Assembly: GCA_028023455.1 (NCBI GenBank)
Contig: JAQFVV010006336.1
Coordinates: 558,001-622,000 of the forward strand
Reading direction: 5' to 3'
DNA: 64,000 nucleotides
DNA from: Epiperipatus broadwayi
Lineage: Eukaryota; Onychophora; Udeonychophora; Euonychophora; Peripatidae
Shown here: piece after piece, positions 49,968 through 61,419 of the stretch
Numbering within the stretch: position 1 is the first letter of the stretch
Layout of the letters: each line of letters opens with the position of its first letter
The notes under the pieces: generated by a model
What the model saw: the letters and a program-made list of their open reading frames with translations, nothing else
What the model was told of the DNA's origin: nothing
Database searches by the model: none
Made by a program: the position numbers and the translations under genes

Positions 49968-50215
49968 GGAAAATATGAAGCAATCTACCAGAGAGTCCAG
50001 TAAAATGACTGTGGGGTAGACAACCAGCCAGTGCACCACCCTTTCTCTGTCCCAAGCCACCAAGATGTGACCACGCCAGTTCCAGCTGCCCACGATGATG
50101 ACAAATGCCACCTTGCCTATACCTAAATAGATGAAATCCTCACTGCACAGCCAGTTGACTTGAAGCCCACTCAGAGCCCAGAGGAGAAGAATGAAGATGC
50201 TGACATACGTTTATT
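49968..50215. other. GC-rich coding-like island, strand uncertain
   Basis: This ~250-base block is close to 50% GC, far above its flanks. Plus strand: a hydrophilic frame with phrases VDNQPVHHPFSVPSHQDVTT and PAAHDDDKCHLAYT, then TAA, then DLKPTQSPEEKNEDAD. Minus strand: one frame is open for about 84 codons from TAA near 50,222 to TGA near 49,956, and is hydrophobic (WLVVYPTVILLDSLVDC). The two are mirror translations, so at most one is real. An AG at 49,968-49,969 could act as a weak acceptor for a plus-strand exon. I do not recognise the product. Candidates are an exon relic, a retrocopied gene fragment or, less likely, a live exon. Confidence 0.35.
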
Positions 50216-51290
50216 TTAAGATATTTTATTAATATTGAAATAATTAACTTTGATATTTCCGATTCAATATATTATTATTTTTTATTATTATTAATCATTT
50301 AAAAAAGAGAGCATTGTCTCTCGCATATGTATATTGAATTTACGGTTATTACGGGCATAAATGATAAAGCTTTTACTTAAATCTTTTGAGTCAATTTTTC
50401 TATTTCAAATTCTAGTATTTTCAACAAAGGTTGCAATGAGATTCTTTTTTTGTTGCTCTTCATTTTCCTCTTGTTGTTACTCCTGAAATGTATATATATG
50501 CGTACATACCTTATAATATTCGGTAAATACGATATCTCATGTTGAATATCTAAAAATGTATTTAACCGTATATGCTTTTTAAGTTATTTTTTGTCACTGC
50601 TGCACCTCATGATGCGTGTAGGAAGAGATTGATCTATTATAGATTCCCTGTAAGCAAGACCTCGAATAACTTTATATTTAAAATAGTAGTAAGTGTATAA
50701 TTGTGCTGCACATATATACATGTATAGGAATTTATCTATAGCAAAAAGGAAATAGATACAGTACTTCATGTTGCATACTATATAGTATCTAAACTAACAC
50801 AACCTTATTGACATGTTGAAAAATATGAAATTAGTGAAATATTTCATAATGCAAATATACGTATGCATAGTTCTTTTTATTATTATTTTTGCTATCAATA
50901 AAAAGGTTTTAAAGTCATCAGTAAAAGCGTATGCCTGTATGACCAAAAATCTCATATCTGTATATCAAATCACACAAAGTAAAATTTATTTCTACAGGAT
51001 AAAAAGAGCTCAGATCACTTCCATTACTTATAAAACATTGTAAATAGCTTTAGGGATTTATTGTTTTTCTTATTTAAAATTATATTTTATCTATTTCAAT
51101 GCCTCGAATATATATATGGGTTTGTGATCATTAATTATTTAGTATTTTTTTATTATATCATCATTAGTATGAAACAGTGGTGGGTATTTGGGATTAAATA
51201 AATATTTAATCATAATATTAAAGTTGTTTCGTTTTCATATTATTATTTATATTGATAAAAATGTGTTATTTCCTTAACAACCACGTACCT
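50216..51290. other. AT-rich intergenic stretch
   Basis: No gene is recognised. A 76-codon plus-strand frame at 50813-51043 has a plausible ATG but no motif. The composition near 50,580-50,700 is slightly richer than average. Confidence 0.45.
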
Positions 51291-51750
51291 GTAATAATCA
51301 TTTAACTTACCCATTTGAAGACCCTAGATGTAGAGTGACTGAGCTAGCCACAAGGGATATCACTTTACCGGGGTGTTAAATATTATTCTCATGCTCCGTT
51401 GAACTTTTGGTATTGCACACCCTTCTAGGAGGGGGAAAAATTAATTTTTTTGATTCTTTTCTAGAAGTGGTGTGCAAAAGTCTATTTTGTAAACAGATTT
51501 TTCAAAGGTGTGTACTTGCCCATTGTTCTAAATATTCAGGCATTCAAATAAGATATCAACTAAACGGTGTTTTTAACTGGAAGATTCCTGTCAATCCACT
51601 CTTTCTATCAATTTAGCTGGAAGTACCAAAATATATGAGTACAGACAATCGGCTAAATTGATATCCAGTTCTTTATCTGTTGAATCTTGGTCACTTCATG
51701 CTCAGTGCAATATTAGGAAAAGAATTCTGCAGGGAGTATGGCCTGGTACA
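51290..51750. other. Higher-complexity non-coding block
   Basis: Less A/T-rich than its flanks, with phrases such as GAGGGGGAAAAATT and TTTACCGGGGTG. A 69-codon frame (51407-51616) has no recognised motif. It could be an old element or a conserved non-coding segment. Confidence 0.3.
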
Positions 51751-52319
51751 ATATATAATTCATGATTTATTCATCAATTTCTGAAGCTCAATTTTATTAA
51801 TCAGATATCATATCTGGAAAAAAACCTGCTATGTTGAATCATCCTTGTAATATATTAGGTGTCTCTTTTTTGCTAATCAAGAGTATACTTTATAATTATA
51901 TATATAATAAAATAAATTATAGGAAGTTTACCATGATTCATTTCGTATTTATTTGTAACATATATTGAGTGTAATTTATGTCGATTTTAAATACACACAC
52001 ATATCTAAATCCCTAGTCGAAATTAAATTACAAATCCACAAATAATTTAATTGTGAATTGCGTACTTTGTTTATTATATCAACTAAAAAATTTAATATTT
52101 ACACAGTTATATGGTGAAAATAAAGTCTTATTTGGCTTATGCCGGTACTATTTGTTTTAATTTCCAATGTTTTGATGAAATAACATTCATTCTTGTCATG
52201 GTGAATATCATAATGAAGAATTATTACATCTTAAATAATAACGAAATTGAGTATAATATAGATATATATATATTTGATATATTTGATGGTTGATCATTCA
52301 GAATAGGCGAATTAACAAA
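51751..52319. other. AT-rich intergenic stretch
   Basis: I see nothing to annotate. Confidence 0.6.
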
Positions 52320-52450
52320 TTTTTTGTTACTTTTTTCTGTTTTACAATTAATTAATTCCAAGCTGATTTTACAAGAAAAAAATAAAATAAATGGCCTCCA
52401 TAAGGCTGGATAGAGCACATTGTACTTCAGATTTATTTAAACCACCCAGT
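52320..52450. repeat. Diverged relative of the fold-back element's centre
   Basis: CTCCATAAGGCTGGATAGAG, then CACATTGTACTTC and TTATTTAAACCAC, matches 42,098-42,152 at roughly 70%. The minus translation here (PALWRPFIL) parallels PAMWKPLIL there. The long inverted arms of the 41.84 kb element are not present here. Confidence 0.55.
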
Positions 52451-53175
52451 CTTTTCAATATTTCAATAGACTCTGTCATAATTCATACTTCTCAAAATTC
52501 GCTAGTATTATGAAAATCAGGTGTTTTGACCAATTTCTAAAAAAATGCGTTATTAAAGCTGATGTTATCAACTTTTGATTGAAGGTATTTTTATGCTCTT
52601 TAACTTTGACATTAATAAGTCTATTTGATTGACTTTCATAGCTTCTTGGGTATTGTGAAAATAAAATTTTATAAATATTTTTTATTCTAAAAGTATTCGG
52701 TCTTTAGGCTTATGGAAAACAATCAATATTTTTGCTAGTAGAAAAGATAGTCTTAATATTGAAATTAGATAATCTTCTAATTGATCTTATCAGTCATTCC
52801 TTTAATATAAGATAAATCAACTTTGCAACTAATTTGTTGTCAGCTTTATCCTATTTTTTCTTCTTACTATTAATATTATGTAAAGATTTATATATAATCT
52901 AACCATTAGAGAGTGAAATATTTATAGTTAGTGCTATCTCTTGGGCAAGATTATATCTATAAGACAAACTATATGTTCTTATATAAAAAAAAAAAATTGC
53001 CAAGGAAAAAATATGAATAGGATGATGATGAAAATTAAAATTAAGATATCTGTTGCATGGCTAGTTTTCTATAAACATGCATTAATAATGAGTCATCAGG
53101 TTCTCTAGCGATTGAAACACCTAGAAAAAAAGTGTATTGTTATTTTCAACTTCCATGGTAAACTTAATATTAGGA
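52451..53175. other. AT-rich intergenic stretch
   Basis: I see no gene or defined repeat. Confidence 0.6.
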
Positions 53176-53271
<96 letters not shown>

Positions 53272-53326
53272 CATCCATCCATCCATCCATCCATCCATCC
53301 ATCCATCCATCCATCCATCTATCTAC

Positions 53327-53391
<65 letters not shown>

Positions 53392-53584
53392 CATCTATCT
53401 GCCTGTCTGTCTATCTATCTATCTATCTGTCTATCCACCTATCTGCTTGCCTACCTGTCTATCTATCTATCTATCTATCCATCCATCCATCCATCCATCC
53501 ATCCATCCATCCATCCATCCATCCATCCATCCATCCATCCATCCATCCATCCATCCATCCATCCATCCATCCATCCATCCATCC

Positions 53585-53657
<73 letters not shown>
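53176..53657. repeat. Compound ATCT/ATCC microsatellite, ~480 bp
   Basis: The blocks are ATCT (53176-53270), ATCC (about 53271-53319), ATCT (about 53328-53390), an interrupted region with CTGT, CTGC and CACC variants (53391-53475), ATCC (about 53478-53587) and ATCT (to 53657). All three plus-strand frames are open and read as YLSI/HPSI repeats, which is a consequence of a stop-free tetranucleotide and not a gene. Blockwise homogeneity points to slippage after single C/T changes. Confidence 0.98.
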
Positions 53658-55390
53658 ATTAACTACATAATATAAATATGCTAAAAATATTTTATACACA
53701 TAGGTTAAATAATTATTCATCTGGAATGGTAAATAATGCAATTAATATGCAAGTATTTTATTATCAAAATATCTGGAAACTTTTTGACTTTGATACATAT
53801 TATTTACATAATATATTCTTATATGAATAAAATCTTTAAGAAATGTTTTAAATACAAATATTGCTTCTTACTATTTGAAATTAATTGACATATCTTTTTC
53901 CAATAACAATTAATAATATTAATAATAATTGTTTGCCTACTGTTAGTTATATTAGGATTTAATTTTTTTTTTTATTTGTAATATATTAAAATATAAGATT
54001 TGTTAGCACATACAATTTTTTAATTACTTTTTTAATTAACAAATTATAATTATTAAACATTATTAGTTGAAACTATTGATAATAACAAAAAATAATATGA
54101 TAAATATTACAAATTTGATGATGAAGTAAAATTGTTCATGTTAAATGGAATATTCATTCATTTATTGTAGTTAGAATATATATATAATTTTATACGATTA
54201 TTTTTGGAATATTGTGTGTGTAGCATTAAAATAACTAAAAGAAGCAGACATTACAATACAATACCAAGTACTTTCTTCACAGTTTCTTTTTTCTCAAATC
54301 ATTTGAATGTCTGTGAGATTTAAAATCGTTATTTTTTCTTTTGTTATTTCATCTTCAATCTCAACCTCTATTGGTTGAGAAGTTTTAGAAAATATTTTGG
54401 GTCTCCAATAGCTTTTTCCAAATGTATATAATTCTAAAATGAAAATATGATTGCACAAAACTTACCATTGTCAAAAATTAGTATGGTAAGATGTTGATGA
54501 CTTAAAACGCTAATGAAAATTGATCTTATATCATTATTACTGACTGAAAACAGTAAGACTAAAAAAAAAAAAAAAAATGGAAAAGAGAATGAGAGAAAAA
54601 AAAAACAGTGTTAAAAGGATTGCTTGTAAAGAAAAATATTGCATCCTAGTAGCATAAGAAGATACTTCTAGCGAAACACTGCTTATTGACAATTTACATT
54701 TACTTTATATATTTCAGCATCATCACCTATTGTCATACATGTACGTTGGAATCTTGAGTTCAGTATCAAACTAAACACGATATACTTTTAATAATTAAAT
54801 GAAAAAGAATTAATCAGCTAAAAAAAAGTAGCATCAGAAAAAAATTAAAGGTAATACTTTTTTTTTCAAGAATTAATAATTTAATAAACTCATTTTCACA
54901 TGAAATGTAAAAAAAAAAAAAAATCCTCATAAAATCCAGTTAGAATAAAACATAATTTAAAATCACAATTTTAATTAATAAACAGCAAATGCTTACAATT
55001 ATAGAAACTACTACAATCACCCAGTAATGATTATCTTAAAAAAAAAAAAAAAGAAAAAAAAAAGAGAGAAAGATTTAAAGTTGTAAAAGTAACAGCTGTT
55101 ATAAATACATTTATTCCCTACAGAGAAATAAAACCACTACTAGTCAGCAAGTTAAAAATTAGAAACCATTAGAGAACTTTATTAGATTTAACTATTTAAA
55201 ACCATTAATTGAAGTCAAGAAAATGATATTTAAAAAATTAAAATTCTGTTTAAATATGAAACTTTCATTACCATGCTGACAAATATAATCCAATTTACTA
55301 TCAAATTAAGTCAATGTGCTAGAAGACATTGATCGAAAATATGTGCGCGTTAAACTGGTTTCTGCATATATAAAATGTTTTTATAAATTT
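53658..55390. other. AT-rich intergenic stretch with poly-A tracts
   Basis: I see no gene. Long A runs lie near 54,561-54,577, 54,909-54,922 and 55,038-55,062. The last is an A/G tract ending GAGAGAAAG. Confidence 0.6.
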
Positions 55391-55394
55391 GCTT

Positions 55395-55440
55395 ATTTTT
55401 TTTTTTCCATGTGTCATAGCATCGGTCGGGAAACGCTTGA
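55395..55440 (-). repeat. Internally deleted SINE unit
   Basis: On the minus strand it starts TCAAGCGTT, like the full SINE next to it. It then jumps directly to TCCCGACCGATGCTATGACA, CATGG and an A-rich tail. Both polymerase III boxes are missing. It lies in tandem just downstream of the full-length unit. Confidence 0.8.
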
Positions 55441-55448
55441 TTAAATTT

Positions 55449-55566
55449 ACTTTTTTTTTCTTCCATATGTCATAGCATCGGCCGGGACGCGAACCCACAC
55501 CCGTCTGCAACCAACTAGTTGCTTGCAAGGCGGGTGCGATGACCTCTCGGCTAACAACGCTTGAGT
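55449..55566 (-). mobile_element. tRNA-derived SINE, full-length unit
   Basis: On the minus strand, TAGCCGAGAGG (55553-55543) matches the polymerase III A box exactly. GGTTCGCGTCC (55495-55485) matches the B box. The tail is GATGCTATGACATATGG followed by an A-rich run. The head and box spacing are those of a tRNA, but the acceptor stem does not close, so this is a SINE and not a tRNA gene. The same 3' motif, GATGCTATGACAYATG, ends the SINE at 61.1 kb, so both belong to one family. I infer that an autonomous LINE partner supplies mobility. Confidence 0.85.
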
Positions 55567-55765
55567 AAAATCTATAAAAGACTATTTTCAGATAAATTTA
55601 TTTGTTAATTTTTTCATTTATTTTGAAAAAGAAATTCAAGTGTTCTTGAATTATTTCACAATTTTTAGAATATCCCCATCAATTAGAGAAACAATGTACA
55701 TAAAACATTTATCTGAGACAATAAAACCAATTACTCAAGGCTTTAATAGGTTTTAAAATGAAGAT
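55567..55765. other. AT-rich spacer
   Basis: I see nothing to annotate. Confidence 0.6.
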
Positions 55766-55870
55766 AACCCTTAAGCTATCTACAATCTCAATCTGTAGTC
55801 AAGGTAAACTCCTTTATTGTTTAAGAGGTTGTATTGACTACAGGTTGAGATTGGTGATAGCTTAAAGGTT
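55766..55870. ncRNA. miRNA-precursor-like hairpin (candidate)
   Basis: Arms 55766-55802 and 55834-55870 pair at 33 of 37 positions without bulges, and one mismatch is a possible G-U. The loop is 31 bases. The stem includes TTAAGCTATC...CAATCTCAA...CTGTAGTCAA. Length, near-continuous pairing and loop size resemble animal pre-miRNAs, but a small MITE or a local inverted duplication would look the same. The transcribed strand is unknown. Confidence 0.35.
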
Positions 55871-56480
55871 GATTGTTAACATTTATCTGAAATATTTTCC
55901 CTTTTTATTATCAGTAGTTTTCAAATTTTGTCACAAACATTCATGTTTCTAATTATAATTATACAAAAAAAAAAAAAAATACACAAAATACTTAGTATGA
56001 TAGTAAAAGTTTATAATTTCTAAAGTATTTTTTTTTATTCATCAATCAAATCTTTTATAATTTGAAGAAAAAAAATGTTAAGAAAAGCTTTCCAAAAATG
56101 AAATATGACCAATTTTTGGAAAAATGTTAGTACTTCTCATTTTAGCAAAAAAAAATTGAATTGTAGTTTTATAGATGACACAAAAACTTTATCATTGAAA
56201 AAATAAATCTCTTTTTATACAAAAAATAAATTAACATTCATTGTAGAATGTCATCTTTAAAATATGTCATTAATCAAAAATTCTGGTCATAAATTTAGTT
56301 TTCTTTGGTCAAGATATTCATAAACACACAAGTAATATAAACAATAATAAATAAATGAGAGTACATTTGGTTGTAAAGATACATTTGGAATAATTTTTGT
56401 CAGAAATAATATTTTTCTGGCATTTAATGTAGGAATTATAGATACATTTTTTAAATCAAAGTAAAAATAATCAATTGGTT
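55871..56480. other. AT-rich intergenic stretch
   Basis: I see no gene or defined repeat. Confidence 0.6.
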
Positions 56481-56482
56481 TG

Positions 56483-56595
56483 TTTTTAGGGAATTCACAT
56501 GAAGTTCAAGCACAAACTGTATTGGACTTGTGCCACAATCCATGATCTTTGAGTCAGCCATTCTATCATTGTAATACATTATACAGACAACTTAT
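56483..56595 (-). repeat. Old tRNA-like SINE, copy D
   Basis: Plus-strand landmarks GGGAATTCACATGAAGTTC, CAAGCAC and ATCCATGATCTTTGAGTC align with the copies at 27.44 and 61.42 kb. The polymerase III boxes on the minus strand are decayed. Confidence 0.5.
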
Positions 56596-57400
56596 TCATT
56601 GTTGGACCAAACATGTTTTGCATCAGGGACTTTAATACACTTTGCAGCTTTATAAACTTGAGCAATCAATGATCAATAGATGGTAGTGCTAGCTAGTGAG
56701 AAGTAATGAATTTGTATATTTATATTCAGAATCCACATTTTATACTATACTAGATAATGGCTTGATATTTAAACACCATAATGTTACAAACATGAGCCAA
56801 TTTTATTGTATAAGTTATATATTAGATTCCCCACCACTACCAAAATGACTATTTTAGTGATTTTGTTATAAGATGTATGTAGTCAACTTTGACCATTTGC
56901 AAAGAAGGTATATACCAAACAAAGCATTATGTGACTATTTATTTTTAACATTTGCATAAAGTTATTGACTCTAAAGCATAAGTAGCAATGAATACAAGTT
57001 AATAGCATTAAATTAGATGAATGCTGAACATGTATGTGTAAATATAATTCTAATGCTACCCACTATGAAAGACAATAGTTTGAAATTATTCTGACTATTT
57101 AATTAGAAATACCATAAATTAACATATCATTCAGTTAATGATATTGAAACAGTGCTTTGCAGATCTCCGTTTCACCTTTTCTCACCTATTTCCTACCCTC
57201 ATACCTTAGCTTGAACCCCAATCTATCATAGTGTGTCTGCAATATGCTTATATACCGAAAATCCTGCCTAATTTTAAACCATGAGCACAATGCTCATATT
57301 ATATATATAACTTATTCCCAAATAAAATAAAAGATTATAGATTATGTATATGTTCACATAATTTTGATTTATTAAAAAGTAGGTTGTATAAGTCGTAATT
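56596..57400. other. Intergenic stretch
   Basis: I see no gene. Slightly C-richer sequence lies at 57,150-57,260. Confidence 0.5.
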
Positions 57401-59500
57401 GCGGACACGCTATGATATGCATTTTAAAACATATCAAAATTATAAATTGTTAAAGTTATTTTGTTTGAATCTATTTACAAATATATTACCGTCATAATAT
57501 ATTTTGATTTAAAATAAAACTCATTTAGTAAATATTCGTTTAGTAAATAGATTCAAATATTGCAATTTAAAAGTAAAATAATTTTTGTTTAATTTAATAA
57601 AAGTCATTCCAAATATTTCTGTTAAAATAAATGAGGCACAATAGTTTAATTAGTTAATGTTATATAAGTTTATCTAAAAACAGCAGATGTCCACTTAAGG
57701 TTTTCTTTACTTAGTAAAAGTAATTTTTAATTAAATCTAGTTTGTAATTCGAATGTCGACAGGGAAATTAACAAAAGAAATTAATTAATGTTGAATTCCT
57801 TTAGACATTCGGATGATTTAATTACAGCTGATAAGTCCGATATATTTTTGTAATGCTCCAGGGCAGTTCTATTGTTAAAGTCTACTATAAAAAGAAGGGT
57901 TTTCTTTTGTTCTCCATTCTAATATTTCTAAGAGAAATCATTCTGAGGTCTAATGTTTCTAACCAAAATTATTGTAGTAATTTGTAAATCTTGACATGAC
58001 TGAGTAGAGTGCAAGAAGACTATTTCTCTCCGGAATGGTCATATGCTGCTGTAGACCATCGGAAGTTATCACACAAGGAACCCCGGAACTGCTGCTGCTG
58101 CAAAAATATGAATATTCCAGATTTTGCTGCTGAATTATAAAACCTGCCAAACATCTACCTGCAAATGTGTCTCCAGAGGTAACCTAAATTAACCCAAGAA
58201 CTCTTGTGATTCCTAACTAACATGCTATAGCTATTTTAAATTGTTTTCTGATATTTCACATAACTTCATTATGTATTCCTTTAACATGTTTAAATATACT
58301 CAACATTTTGCTCTCTATCCTTGGGTTAATATTTTCTATTGATTAAGCTTTCTGTTATTTTATTATGATAATGTGTCAGAATCATCTTTGACCGAGCGAA
58401 TTATTCCCTTTGATGAAAATAAGACACCACTATGAAGGCATATTTTAAATTTCTAAATAATTTTCCAATTTTATTATCTTGCAAATCACTCGTTCGAGGG
58501 TGATTCTTTTCCTTAATATATAATATAATCACATAGTTTAAAATCTACATGTTATTGATTTTAATCTAATATGAGAGTATGTGCGAGGTCAATGATTAAA
58601 TGTGTCCCCTAATGCATGATTGTGTATATAAATCTATACTTACTTTTCAAACCCACAAGCATGCATTTTCCTATTTTAATTACCGTGTTCTACTTTAATT
58701 ACAAAGTTCATCATTGACGTCGAGAATGTGCGGACCCTTTTAAATGAATTTCGGGGAATTTGATTGGGCATTTCTCTTAATCCAAGTAAAACCCATTCAG
58801 TATGTTTTATATACACTAATCTTGTATTGCTGGTAAGTGAATTGGTTGTTGAGACTGCTTTGTTTTATTTTTCCAAGGATTCTTTACATGGCCAAGTCCA
58901 TCTCTTCGCTTATTGCAGTTTCCAGGCAGAGTGTGTCTATAAATGACACACCTGGGAATTAAACGCAATCATCACCCAGTCGCTAAGTTTCAGCTGTTCA
59001 TAAAATACTTTCCTATGGGTTAGCGGCGAGATGCCCTCCGTAATCATTCCAAATATTCCATTATTGTTTTATTTTATATTTATTTTACAAAGCATCCGTG
59101 ACTTAAACGTGTCACACCCTCCAACTTTAATAAATTCATTTTCAGCAATACTGACCTCCCAATGTAACTTTATTATTATTATCGAATAAATGCTTTGATC
59201 ACATTCCCACTTTGTTGCTTAGTAAGCTTTTGTCCGTGCTATTCTCAAAATCAATAAATATTTTATAACACTTAATTTCAAATATTTTCTTAGACTTGTA
59301 TAATTGCTCAAAGCACCTCGCACATGTTCCTATCTCATCAAACACATTATCATAATGTTATTAGCCCAAGGAATAGAATATATCACTTTGCTTTAAAACT
59401 CTTTTTGTCATTAATTGGAATATAATGCCAACAATCATTTAATACGCGTCCCTGTCTCATATAAGCAGACAGTGGCGTTATATATATAATTTATATAAAT
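57400..59500. promoter_or_regulatory. Higher-complexity block, candidate regulatory region
   Basis: For about 2 kb the sequence has more CpG, fewer homopolymers and more distinct motifs than the rest of the window. Examples are TAATTACAGCTGATAAG (57,820-57,836, homeodomain, E-box and GATA cores in a row), TTGACGTCGA (58,714-58,723, CREB/ATF-like) and GGTTAGCGGCGAGATG (near 59,018). No transposon signature is visible. I infer a conserved non-coding or enhancer region, but conservation cannot be judged here. Confidence 0.3.
57953..58188 (-). other. Candidate terminal-exon-like open frame
   Basis: On the minus strand a frame is open from just after a TAG near 58,185 to TAG at 57,955-57,953. It reads TSGDTFAGRCLAGF, then QQQNLEYSYFCSSSSSGVPC, then LQQHMTIPERN and FTNYYNNFG before the stop. 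It contains acceptor-like AGs preceded by short pyrimidine-containing tracts (ACATTTGCAG and GTTTGGCAG). The internal methionine near 58,150 would give 63 residues. I recognise no domain. Simple CAG-rich runs explain the Gln and Ser repeats, so this may be non-coding. Confidence 0.25.
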
Positions 59501-61080
59501 AAATTTTGTGAAATTATTTAAAACTAAATTTGATCTCTTATTTTATTGATTCCTATCACTGTCTCGGTCTATATATATATATGTTCTGCATTTCTTTTGT
59601 AAATCCATAGACGTTAATAAGCCACCCAAGCTTCTTTTAGTATAGAGTCTTTTGTTTCTCCCTGACCACTAGGCACCGGTCAAGGGTTTATACTAGTAGT
59701 GGCCTCAGATGCGTTATCACATAGATGGTAGTGTGAAATTTGGACTTTAGATTCAAACTTAGTATATCTAGAAGGCAACCCCTCCTAGAATGTTCAGTTT
59801 CATGTGAGGGGTTTGAATTCTGCAGTGTGTTAGTGAGATAGATGATTCTGACTGTTACAATATATGGTTCCAGAAGAAAGTAACAAAATTATTTACTTTT
59901 CCTAATGCAAACTGCATGTTTTTCATTTTGATATTTTATTTTTCACCATTATATTTGCCAAATTGACTGCCAAAAGCTAGTTAACATAATAAACCAAATA
60001 CCATTTCAAAATTAAATCACTAGTCATTGAGAAATTTGCCTTGTCAGGGAAATAATTATTAGTGAATATTTAATTCAATGTTGGCTGTGAATTTTATTTT
60101 AAATATGTATTTTTCATCCATTCTTTGATCAAAAGCATTTGTGGTGACCAGGTAATAAAAGATTACAATCAGCTAATAGGAATTGATCATCACTGATGAT
60201 TAATGACATTTCACAATTTATTCTAATAATATACTATTTACATTACATCATAAGTTTTAATAAGTGTTTTACATAATGAAGACTCATTGACTCTGGAAAT
60301 TCTGATAAACAATTGTTTTTTTCTTTTCATATAAGATCATCTCATTAAAGAAACTATTCAGAAGCAAAATCTTGCTCAGAAGTAGCTGAATATTTTTTGA
60401 GGATTTTCTTTATTTTATTATTCTAAAATTTGAAATTATTTTAATCTAACCTTTCTTCATTCATTGTCAGAAATTCTTCAGAAAATCTTTCAATTGCCTT
60501 TCTTGTGATGACTACTATATTTTCTTTTACTTATAATTGCATTCTGACCATATTAATCAAAACTATTTTTTTCCTGTACAATTCCTTATCTTGTTTAAAG
60601 CTCAAAATTTATTTTTTTATTGATTATTGTGTTTAAAATTGATGTGGAATATTATTCATTTGTAGGATTTTATTCAAAATTAGTATTCATCTTCTTACTT
60701 CATGTCATTTAGTCCCTCTTATACTTTTGTTTAGATACTATCATGATTTCTGCTTTTTTAAACTTGTATCACTAATTTCTTCTGTCCTTAACATTTAGTC
60801 ACTTCAATTAATTAATTGTACTTTTTTGTCTCAGCTGTTTGATTATGGAATTTTTTGCCTAACTGTCTTTTGTTCTTTATGATAATATGAGTCTTTTAAA
60901 AAAGTAACATCAGCAAATATTTTGTCACTATTATTTAAAATATTAATCAGATAATTGATTCATAACATATCAAAGATAATCAATAAATGTAAAAACTAGT
61001 GATAGATATATGGTTTTTTTGATAATATCTTATGATTGAGTGAATACTTGCATTATAATGTAAAATAGAGAAAAAGTTAT
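59501..61080. other. AT-rich intergenic stretch
   Basis: No gene is recognised. A segment at 59,620-59,860 is richer (ACTAGGCACCGGTCAAGGG; GGGGTTTGAATTCTGC) and may be an old SINE remnant, but I cannot align it with the families above. Confidence 0.45.
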
Positions 61081-61081
61081 A

Positions 61082-61218
61082 AAAAATAGTAAAAGACCAG
61101 TCAAGCATTGGTGGTCGAGAGGTCAGCGATGGTTGCTTTACAAGCAGTTGTCCCAGGTTAGCGGGTTCGCTTCCCAGCTGATGCTATGACACATGAGAAA
61201 AAAAAATAGTAAAAAACC
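61082..61218 (+). mobile_element. tRNA-derived SINE with target-site duplication
   Basis: The body runs from about 61099 to 61201. TGGTCGAGAGG (61112-61122) is an exact A box. GGTTCGCTTCC (61164-61174) is a B box with at most one difference. The 3' end is GATGCTATGACACATGAG plus an A run. The flanks AAAAATAGTAAAAGACC (61082-61098) and AAAAATAGTAAAAAACC (61202-61218) differ at one base, giving a 17-bp target duplication typical of LINE-driven insertion. It is the same family as the 55.4 kb SINE in the opposite orientation, but the middle has diverged. Confidence 0.88.
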
Positions 61219-61410
61219 AACAAAACAAATAATAAAATGTATTATTTATATGTATCTTTACAAATTAAAAAAGTGAGCTTACTTTTCTAAAACTACAAGC
61301 ACAATTTAAAAGGATAATTAAGCAAAATGATTTTTTAGTTTCTTTTAAGTATCAAGAAGTTACACATAATTAATATATACATTTATTTTGTTTAGTATGT
61401 AAAAAAAGAA
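61219..61410. other. AT-rich spacer
   Basis: I see nothing to annotate. Confidence 0.6.
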
Positions 61411-61419
61411 TGATTTCTT

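Noticed and set aside
53112-53675. Long open frames (up to 187 codons) rich in YLSI and HPSI
   Set aside because: They are translations of an ATCT/ATCC tetranucleotide repeat, which lacks stop codons in all plus-strand frames. They are not genes.
55449-55566. Possible tRNA gene on the minus strand
   Set aside because: The A and B boxes are excellent, but there is no closing acceptor stem. The A-rich tail and the shared 3' motif with 61.1 kb identify a SINE.
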